A stretch of 64,000 bases of DNA from Adenophora triphylla var. japonica (Eukaryota; Streptophyta; Magnoliopsida; Asterales; Campanulaceae), in the NCBI GenBank assembly GCA_022495995.1, contig JAFEMH010002438.1, forward strand, positions 1 through 64,000, read 5' to 3'. A model generated the notes under the pieces. That model made no database searches and had not been told where the DNA came from. It saw only the letters and a list, made by a program, of their open reading frames with translations. Both the position numbers and the translations under genes were made by a program. Shown here one piece after another: positions 33,741-42,994 of this stretch; the stretch's first letter is position 1; each line of letters starts with the position of its first letter.

Positions 33741-34200
33741 TTAAGGTTTGACCTTTACGGGGGTATGCAATTAGGCTGTATGACACGGTCTAGACCAAAA
33801 ACCAACCAAAAGTCACGATTTTAAAATGTGTGACACGGACTATGCATTGTTCGAAACTGGCTGTCATGGGGAGTTTGGGATGATTCCGTGCGCGCCCGGG
33901 AGCATCGTAAGGCTGTCCGTGACTACAACTGAACAACCATCCCGGGTTGAAGGACGTGTGTGCAAAGTGTATAGGATATATTGGTGCGCGTTATGTGCGG
34001 CCTCCTTAAAATGTTCCTTTTTGAGTTAAAATAGAGATTTTCAGAACTGTGTTTTAAAGGAATGATTTTCGGGACGGGGGAAATGCAACAGTTAAGCACG
34101 TAAATTTTCTGGAGCCCGGTCAGTCTTGGAACTGAATAGCCCCTAGCTGCCTAAGCTGCCAGATTAACCTCAGATTGTGTTCTGGTGGAATTGCCCAAAG

Positions 34201-34243
34201 AAGCCGCCCGGCTAGGATCTGGAAAGATCAAGCCGTACGGCTG
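34201..34243 (-). promoter_or_regulatory. Palindrome doublet in the 5' leader of element B
   Basis: AAGCCGCCCGGCTA (34201-34214) and AAGCCGTACGGCTG (34230-34243) are offset by 29 bp, identical to the offset in the two antisense-gene promoters. They lie about 350 bp downstream of the primer site in the sense of the element. Confidence 0.7.
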
Positions 34244-34595
34244 GATTAAGCAATTTTCCAGGTTCCATAATTTTTCATTTTCAGGTTGTTTTCCCGAACG
34301 TTTTAGCACCTTTTCAGCTCCAGTAAGCTTCCTGTTCAGTATTCAGAATGTGCACAATCCCAAAAACCAAAATGCATGCAAGAACAAGGAAAGGAAAGCA
34401 AGCACGAAAATTGGATCCGCGGCGGAAGGCTAACCCGCTCAAAAGCTTTTTTTTTTAAAAAGGATACCGGTACGTGGCATTGTTAGAACATATTTTATCC
34501 CCGACTCTGGTGAGGAGGCGCTAACGGGAAGTTTAATGGTTTCCACCTATATACCAATTATCATTTTTTTATTAAAAATAAAAGCTTTTTTGGTT

Positions 34596-34614
34596 ATCCC
34601 CAGCAGAGTCGCCA
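34596..34614 (-). other. Primer-binding site of element B
   Basis: The minus strand reads TGGCGACTCTGCTGGGGAT, three bases after the 5' LTR end. It is identical in its first 18 bases to the site in element C, which supports a common tRNA primer (tRNA-Arg by analogy with Ogre). Confidence 0.9.
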
Positions 34615-34800
34615 AACTGTGAATGTGGTGCCCAAGATTGCGGCATTTTTTTGTGTTGAACCGCTTTCTCGTGTAAAAGGGTCACCGCCACACATCGGTT
34701 TGAAGACATCCGATTTAAATTAAAAAACGGAGTCGCCACGCCATTTTGATTTCCTCAAAACTTTGAAAAAAAGGATTAGGGTCCGGAGGTTAAGTTACCC

Positions 34801-34849
34801 CCTTGGGAAGAACGTTTGGCGTTCACCCAAGGAGCCTTGCCGAAGCTAG
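34801..34849 (-). other. Two consecutive stem-loops in the LTR of element B
   Basis: On the minus strand HP1 is CTAGC-TTCG-GCAAG (34849-34836), with a UUCG loop closed by C-G and one mismatch. HP2 has arms CCTTGGG/CCCAAGG and GAACG/CGTTC (34832-34801). GGTAACTTAACCTCCGGACCC follows. Confidence 0.75.
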
Positions 34850-36100
34850 TCTTCCAAGATCCAACTTTCGTGCTTGCTTTTTGTGCTTTCGTGTGTGTGT
34901 GTGATTTGAAAAGGAGGGAATGTGCCAAGTGATCTTCCGGACGTATAAACCATGAGTTGGTTATCGCTCGGGATTCCTTGGATTTTGATATGTTCGGGAC
35001 TTTGATCCCGTGCTCATCTTGGACTTACGATCATCATTAAGTGACCTTTGGTCATATGTGATCAGAATAGGGACACCTCGTTTATAGTCCAAGAATGAGA
35101 CTCTTTAGAAATGAAGGACCTTTACCCATCAATCCTACATCTTGAGACGATTCAAGCTTGATAGGGACATTTATGCTCGTCTAAAGTGATGATCGGAGAT
35201 GTAGGGCTTAGGTTCATCCATTTCTAAAGGGACTTCCGACTATGGCATCTTTATGTGGAGGAAATGATGTAAAGATGTGACATTTACACCGCTACGCCCC
35301 AAGAGATGCTTCAAGTACCAAAAGTTACTAAGGGGAGGGGTATAAAGATTGGATCTTTATACTCCTCCTATTCCTTTTTGTACCTTAAGAAGGTCACTAG
35401 GCAATCCTTGGAGAGTAACCAACCATGAGGGACATGGGGGAATGCATTTTGAAAGTAAAGATGGCATTTTTATACAAACAAGTGTAAGGAACACTATGAA
35501 AGCTAAGACTAGGAATGTAAAGGGGAGACCTTTATGGCTTTCCTATGTCCTTTAAGAACCATTTAGGTGGACAATCCTTGGAAGCAAGGTCTATGGGAAA
35601 GGGATGACATTTATGTAAATAAAGATGACATTTTTAATGAAAAGATGATATTTTTATATGATAAAGATGACATTTTTCACATCCTCATGTGAGGAATCCA
35701 CACTAGAATAAGCCATTTGTGGTCTTATTGTTCATCCTTGGGATAGATTCTCCATGAATTCTATGTGATAGGGGGAAGGGGGATATGATGATCTACATAG
35801 TAAAGACTTGATCTTTATAGCAATAAATCACATATAATAGCAATAAATGGCAATATAGAAAGCAAGTAAGCAATATAACAAGATGAGAAGTATATTTCAA
35901 AGAGAAAAGGAGGAGAGGTTACCAATGGTGGTGTTCCTCTATCTCCCTTGAAGTTTTTTTAAGGAAGGAGTGACTTTGGAGGGATTTTGGAGAGGAGGGA
36001 GGTGGTTTTTTGGGAGTTTTGGTTTCTGTAAATTCGTGGAGTGATTTTGGTAGAGTGACAATGCTCAAAATTGTATATCAAAATGAATAGAGGAGGCCTC

Positions 36101-36174
36101 TATTTATAGGCAGTTTTGTGCTTCCTAATGAAGCCGTGCGGCATTAACCACTTGCCAATGAAGCTGTGCGGTCT
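36101..36174 (-). promoter_or_regulatory. LTR core promoter of element B: palindrome doublet plus TATA box
   Basis: TATAAATA on the minus strand is at 36108-36101. Sites AAGCCGTGCGGCAT (36131-36144) and AAGCTGTGCGGTCT (36161-36174) are offset by 30 bp; the first is centred about 29 bp upstream of TATA in the minus sense. Confidence 0.7.
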
Positions 36175-36509
36175 TATCCTTTAATGACTCAGCCTGTTTC
36201 TAGAACCATGCAAGGTGGCATTCTAGAAGCTCTTTCCAGTGAGGGACTACGTGGAATTTTAATTCCTAGCAAGTCCTTCACCCCTTGGAAGGTTTGGGAA
36301 AGTTCCCAAATTGTCCCTGAACTTTAGGAAAGTCTGGGGAATTGCCAGGAAACTTAACCGGAAGGCATGAGCCAGATTTGGGTACTTACACCCTTATGTT
36401 GTGTATGCTCGAGTAATGGTAATAACATGTTACGTAATTTTACTTTATTTTTCTTTCAGTTTATGACTTGGTGTTTGATAAATGATAAAATTTCTTTTCA
36501 TTTTTACAG

Positions 36510-36773
36510 TTTGATGACGTCAGAAACTTGTCTTGTGTTTTGTCAAATGTTACTCAAGAAGATTCGCCAACTGAAAAGTTCATTGAAGTTGAAGATACAC
36601 CATAGAAAAATTTGCCTAGTCTTGATTGTGGAATTCATGTTCTTATGAATTGCGAAGACTACTTTGATTGGGGATTCGTGAGGAAGAACTATGAAAAGGA
36701 AGAAGTGCATCAATTTAGGGCAAAAGTGTTTACTGAATTTCTGAATGATGAAAAGAAAGTGTCTGTAGTTTGA
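36510..36773 (+). pseudogene. ULP1-like cysteine protease, last exon (MULE-borne)
   Basis: After a TTTTTACAG acceptor the frame encodes FDDVRNLSCVLSN, then PSLDCGIHVLMNCEDYFDWG and a helical tail ending in TGA at 36771-36773. LDCGIHVLMN fits the active-site Cys block of C48 (ULP1/SENP) peptidases. TAG at 36603-36605 stands a few residues before it, perhaps a former Gln. The catalytic His and Asp exons are absent, removed or displaced by element B at 36390. Confidence 0.65.
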
Positions 36774-37013
36774 TTGTGGTGACAGTTTAAAGATACATTA
36801 TTTTTGTATAGGCACTCTTTTGGTTGTTGATGAACAAATGAAAAAGTCATGAAGTAACTGGAAAATATGTAGTGAAAAAGACTTGACAAATGTGTTGTAT
36901 TAGAAGGAAGTTTGCTTATTGTATTGAGAAGTATGTTTACCTGTTACTGTAGTTTTTGCACAACTGTTATGTCAATTTCTCAGTTAGGATTGTGCAATTT
37001 CTCAGTTAGTATG

Positions 37014-38424
37014 TGTAAGTACGCCAATCCAATTCGCAACCTTTTAGATTCATTTTAATATAATAAAATTGCATTTAGGGGCGTTTTGGTAAATTCCCGG
37101 CCTATCCCGAGACTTCCGGAAACGTTCCATGAGTTTCCCGCGAAGGAAGTACCTTTCGGTACATTATTCATGCCAAAGGACCCCTTGGGAATAAAACCTG
37201 TTGGACCTTTTGGGTATTTTCCCGGAATGTTCCGAGAGCGGTTTTTGGCGCCAAAGCGGTTGAGCCACCTTGTGTCACGCGACGGCAGGGCATGAAAAGA
37301 GGACGCGTAAGGTCGTGCGACACACTAAGGCGGACCAACTGCGGCCTATAAATAAGACCCTCCCCCTCTCATAAATGGATCCCAACTTTAGCCTACTTGT
37401 TACTCTGCGGGATTTGCGGCGTAACGAACCTCTCCAAACACAAACCTCTCTCTCTCTCTCTTACCTTCAACCTACCCAATTCCTCCCTTCCAAACCCAAT
37501 TCTCAAGCCACACCAATTGAACCCCTCACATCAGCCCTTCCAGATCAGAAGTGAAGAATTGAAGAGTTCTATATCTAACTAGATATAAAATTCGTGGAAG
37601 CAACAAGGGTAACGATTCCCTAAACCCAATCTCTCTCTCTCTCTTGCTTAATTTCTATTAATTCTAGCATCTAATTTTGTTTGGATTCAGTAATCAGATC
37701 CTAGCTATGCGGATTCGAATCCCAATCATAATCTCTCTGTTTAATTTGAGTAATTCGTGCAATTGAGCCCATATTGTTGATTATTTGATTGAACTTGGTG
37801 TTTGAACCCCAAGGGGGTGTGGATCTACCCATATCCACACTCCCTGGGTTGATTTAGTTTCGTTTCTGTATTTAGTTCGGAATCTAGTTAAATGATTAGA
37901 TACGTATAGCTTTACGTTGATTACGTGCTCATCTTGTTAAGTTTCTGCAGATGGCTCATATGTGTCACGCGACACCTTTGTCTCCAAGTGATCCTGTGTC
38001 ACGCGACATATGTGGTCACTGGTCCGATGTGTCATGCGACATACATGACCCATCTGCAGAGGCCCTTTTTTTCCCTTTGTAATCTGTTTTAGATTGTTTG
38101 TATCAGGGATGTGGCCTCCCTAAATAATGGGCTCACAATATGTAATTCTCGTTCCATAATTAATAAGATGCATTTTATCACACTTTGTTTATTATCAATA
38201 TTTGCACACACTTTTGATTTACTTGGATGTTTTTTGATTGAAAGACTCGTCTATGGATGAGGCGTGTTGGGTGAACTCTCGGTTCTTCCCAACACGTAAC
38301 CTGACCTCCGAACTCATGTTTTCTCTCTAAACAAAAGGTTTTCAATGTTTCCTCTTAAAACGGCGTGGCGACTCCTTCTTTTCATTTAAACCGGAAACTC
38401 AAATTTCGGGCGAGCGCACATTCA
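37014..38424 (+). mobile_element. Solo LTR E, 1411 bp, target duplication gtatg
   Basis: It starts TGTAAGTACGCC, ends GAGCGCACATTCA, and is flanked by gtatg at 37009-37013 and 38425-38429. TATA is at 37347-37354. Palindromes TGTGTCACGCGACGGC (37271-37286) and AAGGTCGTGCGACACA (37309-37324) precede TATA, the latter centred about 30 bp upstream. Three more (37961-37976, 37995-38010, 38028-38043) lie 0.6 kb downstream at 33-34 bp offsets. HP1 is CTCGTC-TATG-GATGAG (38246-38261); HP2 is CGTGTTGGG...CCCAACACG (38263-38296). GTGGCGACTCC is at 38365-38375. Confidence 0.93.
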
Positions 38425-38901
38425 GTATGTTTACCTGTTACTGCAGTTTTCATAGACTTGACAAATGTGATGTAAATAAATGTGCAATGTTTTTCACAGT
38501 TGCTGGGTATTGATGTAAATAACTGTAGGACCTATTTCACAGTTGTTGGGTTTTGAGGCGTGTGCCTGGAAGGAACTGAGGCTGGCGCCTCCACGAAAGT
38601 GAGGCTTAGGCCATGTAGTGCACAGTTGAGGCTGGTGCCTGGAGTGAGATGAGGCGCACGCCTGGAAGGCAGTAGTCCAGACCTTGCTATTTCACTGTTA
38701 TGCACAATAACTGTGCAATGTTTTCACAGTTTTTCTATAAAACCAATCACTAGAACAGTGAAACAAAGCATTAAAATGTTAAGGAAAAAAAACAATCACC
38801 GAAAACAGAGAAATTAAATTCACCATTTATTTCATTTCATTTCATATATTGTCTTTAAAAAGAAAAAAAAAATCTGAACTAAAGATAGAACCAAAACATC
38901 A

Positions 38902-39885
38902 TTAAATAGGTTCCCTGCAAGACTTCCTATTGTGAGATCCTAATTTTCTGCAACGACCACATTTCATTTTCCTTTTCATAACCTCCCCCCTAGAAGGAAT
39001 ACGATTCTTCCTAGGCCTTCCAGGAGGACGCCTTGTTACTGGTGGAAGTATCACAGGTGGTTCAGTATTGGGAGCTTGACCAAATAAAGCATAAGCCTAG
39101 ATTGGTGAAGCATAACACTCTCTGTAGTAACTGCAATGGAAAAATGGCTCAATGTATGAAAATGGATTTGGTTTGGTATTGAACAGAACCGCAACTGCAT
39201 GCACACAAAGGAAACCTTCATGCTGCCACTTTCCACATGAACATGTGCATTCTTCGACGTTGACAACCATTGGTGGAACGGAATGCACTTCAAACACATT
39301 GTTTGAAGAAGAGTATACCACCCATGACCTACCAATTTTTTTAAGTTCTTCATACTTCTTCTGCATAAGAGGACACAATGTTGAATTCCACTTTGATGAG
39401 TCTTCTCTCCGTTTTGACATTTGACACATCAACTTCAATCTAATAGAATCAATTAACTCCATATTAGGCAATGAACGAGCAATTTTAAACTGAGCATTAA
39501 ATGATTCTGCAGCATTAGATGACAACTCCCCATATTGACTACCATTAAAGAATGCATTAGCATAATTTTCAACTGGTAGGTTATCCAAAAACTCTTTAAC
39601 AACTGTCCCACCTTCAGCTTTCATTTCATTCAGAAAATTATTGAAAAGTTCTTCCGTCGGGGCTTCTGCGCACTGACTGAGTTTATAGGTCATCCTATTC
39701 TTAAAGCTAATATGACAGCATCTCATCTTATCCTTCAAATTATGTTTCAAATGAACAATGCAATATGAATGAAAACATTCAGGCAACACGTCTTTCACTG
39801 CTTGAATAATGCCTTGATGGCGATCAGACACAAATGTCACTTGTCTATAATCTATGAGAGGTTTAAGTTGCTCTAAAATCTACGA
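38902..39885 (-). pseudogene. MULE transposase, C-terminal half
   Basis: The frame starts inside ILEQLKPLIDYRQVTFVSDR, the segment around the second catalytic Asp of MuDR transposases. It continues through SYCIVHLKHNL, SSNAAESFNAQFKIARSLPN, a SWIM zinc finger (CTCSCGKWQHEGFLCVHAV) and, after an in-frame TAG at 39097-39099, a GRPRKNRIPS basic stretch and a terminal zinc knuckle (CGRCRKLGSHNRKSC), stopping at 38902-38904. A further TAG lies near 39877, close to the insertion point of element C. About half of the usual 600-800 residues is present. Confidence 0.92.
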
Positions 39886-39925
39886 GATAATGAGGAAAGG
39901 ACAGAATTGTCCAACAGAAGCAATA

Positions 39926-39956
39926 TCTCGCGCGGAATGGCGTGTCTCGCGCGAGA
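39926..39956 (+). promoter_or_regulatory. TCTCGCGCGAGA doublet in the LTR of element C
   Basis: TCTCGCGCGGAA (39926-39937) and TCTCGCGCGAGA (39945-39956) are offset by 19 bp. The doublet lies about 160 bp upstream of TATA, further than in the other families. Confidence 0.7.
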
Positions 39957-40560
39957 TATCATCCCTCTGCAGCATGCAGAATACAGTTTCCTCGTCGATT
40001 TCAACCTCTTTTCGGGATAAAATTTTATCCATCCGGCCAACCAATAGAGTTTGGGGTCCAGAACCTTCTGAAAGGGTTTTACCTCTCCACCTCTACCTAT
40101 CCAACCCCTATAAATACTTGGTGACTTCCAAGGATCAAAGGACCACGAATTTTCACAACACACACATATTTTGTTGGTTTCTTTCCTTGAAAGAATCCTA
40201 CAAAATCACCCTAAAAATCACCTCAAAGTTTGTTTGTCAACCTTGTTGATAAACAAACATCAAAATCCAAATCAAGGGCTGAGGCGAAGCTCTGTCCGTA
40301 TCAAGATTTGATTCTAAACTTGAGTCGAAACTCTGCCCAAATCACCTCACGCAAGGTAACCCCCTAAATCCCTTTCTAATTGATTATTAGAGTGGTATAA
40401 ATCTATTGAATCTAGGATCGGCCTAGAGCCTCTCCAAATCATGGGGACGGTCTCGAAGCAATCGATCCTACATTCCGTTTAACCCCATTAAATGGATCTT
40501 TATTTGTTATATTTGAAATCTTCTTCTCTTCTCTAAAAACATCTCTTTTCTTTAGCAAGA

Positions 40561-40609
40561 CCGATCTCCGGATTGGGTGGAATGGATGCTCCTTGACCTA
40601 TCCATTCCA
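40561..40609 (+). other. Two consecutive stem-loops in the LTR of element C
   Basis: HP1 is CCGAT-CTCCGG-ATTGG (40561-40576, one G-U pair). HP2 is TGGAATGGAT...ATCCATTCCA (40578-40587, 40600-40609), a perfect 10-bp stem. AACCTAAGCCCCGAACCC follows. The stems are unrelated in sequence to those of the other LTRs. Confidence 0.75.
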
Positions 40610-40713
40610 TAACCTAAGCCCCGAACCCAATCTCTTTCAAAAAAAATGGTTTTTCTATGTTTTCCAAACGAATAATATATGTGGCGACTCGAAATTAATC
40701 ACAACGCTCACAG

Positions 40714-40732
40714 TGGCGACTCTGCTGGGGAC
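40714..40732 (+). other. Primer-binding site of element C
   Basis: TGGCGACTCTGCTGGGGAC begins two bases after the LTR end CTCACA. It matches the site in B and D apart from one or two positions. Confidence 0.92.
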
Positions 40733-40833
40733 TTGAAATTAAGAGGCTTAAACTTGCGTCAAAATTAAAAGAGAGGTTTTCAAAGAAAATTATTGTAAAT
40801 TAAATTCGATTTTCTACTCTCAGATGAGGCATA

Positions 40834-41848
40834 TCTCGCACGAGTTATCCTATCTCGCGTGAGATATCGCCTCGACAATCTGGTTGTTTTCTGGTTTCTC
40901 CCGTTCATCTCATAGTCCAAGACGAGAGCCGAACACGTAAGGGGGATCCCAGAATTCATTATCTGCAGAGTTCCCGCATCTTAAGGCCTCCTTTAAGATG
41001 TAGAACTCGAATCTTTATTTCATTTAAATAATTAATTATTATTTATAAACTGCGTGTGATTGGATTTTATTTAATTAAAGTCCGGTCCATTGGGGATTTG
41101 GGAGTTGTAAATTAATTTATTTATCTCTCTTTCTCTCTCTTTATGTGGAACTACGACGGCCTGAGTCTTCCTAAATTGGGAGAAACGTAGGCAACCACTT
41201 GGTGCGGCCACTATCTGTTTTCCTTTTGTTTTTCAAAAAAAAAATCTCTATTTTTATCTATCACCTAGATTGACTATCACACACGCGCACTCATGATATA
41301 TCTGTCATTGCACTGCATACCCTCTATAAACCCGGGACCCACACTAAGGACGGATGACGGTAACCACCTAGTCGCCGGTCTCTCCGAAGTTGGACAATCC
41401 CACTTTGCGTATTCAATCCACTTAGATTGTCATATCGTGGGGAGCCTAGCCTTCCAGCCCTGCATCGCCACATTCTCATGTAGATTGTCTTTTTAGGATC
41501 ACTCGATGACCGGTCGGTTTTGACTCGGTAATCTTTTCTTTGACCAAAACAAAGCCATGTAAAATTGACAATAAAGAAGGACTCGGAAAAGTCCCTTCGG
41601 AAAAAGTCCCTTCGGAATGACCCTTTCGAATGTCCCTTTGAAAAAATATATATACATATAATCCTTCGAAAAACGATCTTACATGGCTTTGTTTTACAAA
41701 AATCGGATTGATTGCTTAGTCGTTAGGTTCTGATAAAGGCCTTAGAAACCCCTCAAAACGGATTTTCCGTTCCGACCAAAATTTAGGTCTAATAAAAATC
41801 GACTTTCCGTGTGATTATCTCGTGCGGGACTACATATCTCGCGCGGGA
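40834..41848 (+). promoter_or_regulatory. Two further palindrome doublets and a structured motif in the leader of element C
   Basis: Doublet 1: TCTCGCACGAGT (40834-40845) and TCTCGCGTGAGA (40853-40864). Doublet 2: TCTCGTGCGGGA (41818-41829) and TCTCGCGCGGGA (41837-41848), about 140-170 bp before the gag ATG. Both have the 19-bp offset. Between them, 41148-41196 is a GAACTACG...ACGTAGGCAACC motif with an inner TCTTCC/GGGAGA pair. Confidence 0.75.
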
Positions 41849-41989
41849 TAATGTATCTGTTTGCTGAAACTGAGCCTGAGCCATTTAAACCTGCTTCCGA
41901 CTCGTTGGGGATAGATTTGATCCTGATATCGTCTCTGCATCTCTTCTGTCAATTTTCCGAAGCTACTAAACTTCAAGACTCCCAACACA

Positions 41990-42799
41990 ATGTCCACGGA
42001 AAAGTACTTCGTCACTAAGAAAGATCTTGAAGAGGAAGATTTGCGAAAGATGACCAAGTCTCTTGTCGCTGAAATGGAGCATGTTGAGGGTTAGAGGGAA
42101 GCCTTTGATTTACCTTCCACCCGCATTGCTAGGGATTTTCGGAAGATGGAAAGTGACTCCGACAGTGGACGATCATCTGTACAAGAGGAGCTAAGTGACA
42201 TCAAAACTCAACTTGCCAAAGCCCTGCAGCAAATTAACGACAATGACCCGTGGCATCACATGGAATAATCCATCCAAGCTGAAAAGACAAAGATACTGAT
42301 TGAAGAGCTCGAGGAAGTCAAGAGCGAACTCGAGACCATGACCCAAAAGTGTAGCGCCCTCGAAGCCCACATTGAAAATGACATTGATGAAAGAGTCAAG
42401 TATTTCCTCAATACTCTCTACCGTGACCTCAAAGAACATATGGAAGAAGAATATCAGTCTCGCCACCTTGTCTTTGTGCAACACTACGAGAACCATATTC
42501 GAGACCTTCACAATCAAATGGCCAAGCGAAGGAAGGGAAGGATTTTCACCGACTTTGGAGGGATCACTCTCGGATACATCTTCAGAAGTCTTCACAAGGA
42601 TGGAGTGATGAAACCAATGGAGGGCTACCAACCTAAGAGGGAAGGTCGATCTCCACACCTCTATTGCTACTACCATCAATGCCATGGCCATCACACCAAT
42701 GATTGTTTCAACCTGAAGAATGCAGTCCAAGACTTAGTCGACAACGACACCATCAAACTTGCTCCTAGCGGAGGTGCCCTTGGTTGGATTAAGAAATGA
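41990..42799 (+). pseudogene. gag: gag of element C, shortened and interrupted
   Basis: The ATG at 41990 opens a frame of 269 codons with TAG at 42092-42094 and TAA at 42266-42268. The N-terminal two thirds is charged and heptad-like (SELETMTQKCSALEAHIEND), probably a coiled coil. The C-terminal part has EGRSPHLYCYYHQCHGHHTN and DCFNLKNAVQDLV, a Cys/His knuckle of the CX2HX3GHXTX2C kind typical of Tat gag. The capsid core motif FDGxxCPxTHxDTY seen in A and D is missing, so the gene seems to have lost its middle. 42800-42994 is T-rich and non-coding. Confidence 0.75.
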
Positions 42800-42994
42800 A
42801 GGCCTCCTTTTCCTTTTTCAGTTATTTACTTTTATTTGCAAAGGAAACAGTTAGTATTCTAGTTTAGTTTAGATACTACTTGCCTAAAATCCCCATTTGT
42901 GGGCAAGAGTATCAAGTTTGCTTTTTAATAATAGTTAGTCAGTATTTCCCTTTTCAATTCTGGTTACTTCTTCGAGATCGAGAAAGAAAGCACT

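Larger units (their letters stand above)
18953..36390 (-). mobile_element. Element B: Tat/Ogre-type LTR retrotransposon, minus strand, with nested insertions
   Basis: Reading from right to left: 5' LTR (34618-36390), primer site, leader with palindromes and repeats, leader ORF, a gag remnant without protease, RT-RNase H-integrase, a structured motif, antisense DUF7745-like and PMD genes (plus strand), then tandem repeats. The 3' LTR is not in the window because element A interrupts B at 18953. Sequence at 18953 (GGTTGTCGATAA) resembles sequence about 40 bp inside the 3' LTR border of element D, so A probably landed just before the 3' LTR of B. Solo LTR F is a second insertion. On the right B abuts MULE sequence. 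Confidence 0.85.
34618..36390 (-). repeat. 5' LTR of element B, 1773 bp
   Basis: On the minus strand it starts TGTAAGTACCCAAATCTGG and ends CCACATTCACA. Same family as solo LTR F. It contains AT-rich repeats with AAAGATGACATTTT phrases (35450-35680), hairpins at 34801-34832 and 34836-34849, and GTGGCGACTCC (plus 34729-34739, reverse). Right of 36390 is MULE sequence. The duplication cannot be confirmed because the other LTR is outside the window. Confidence 0.92.
36391..39890. mobile_element. MULE (MuDR-like DNA transposon) fragment hosting B, C and solo LTR E
   Basis: This contains an ULP1-like protease exon on the plus strand and a MuDR-type transposase C-terminal half on the minus strand, converging. 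MULEs carrying ULP1-like genes are known in plants (Kaonashi type). The left part was cut by B and the transposase N-terminus by C. No terminal inverted repeat is visible. A local duplication, GTATGTTTACCTGTTACTG, occurs at about 36931 and 38425. Confidence 0.8.
39891..40712 (+). repeat. 5' LTR of element C, about 822 bp
   Basis: The right end (GCTCACA, 40712) is fixed by the primer site one base later. The left end is less sure: TGAGGAAAGG at 39891 follows the point where MULE transposase similarity stops. TATAAATA lies at 40109-40116. The LTR is much shorter than those of A, B and D but has the same hairpin pair and a GTGGCGACTC copy at 40681-40690. Confidence 0.7.

Noticed and set aside
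38425..38429. gtatg next to solo LTR E as a chance match inside a pre-existing duplication
   Set aside because: The MULE contains a second GTATGTTTACCTG copy at about 36931, which raised doubt. However, gtatg stands directly against both LTR ends and removing the LTR gives a continuous sequence, so a true target duplication is more likely.
40714..40732. A possible tRNA gene, given the tRNA-like primer sequence
   Set aside because: Only the short complement of a tRNA 3' end is present, at the classical place next to an LTR. No cloverleaf can be drawn around it here or at 34596 or 58026.
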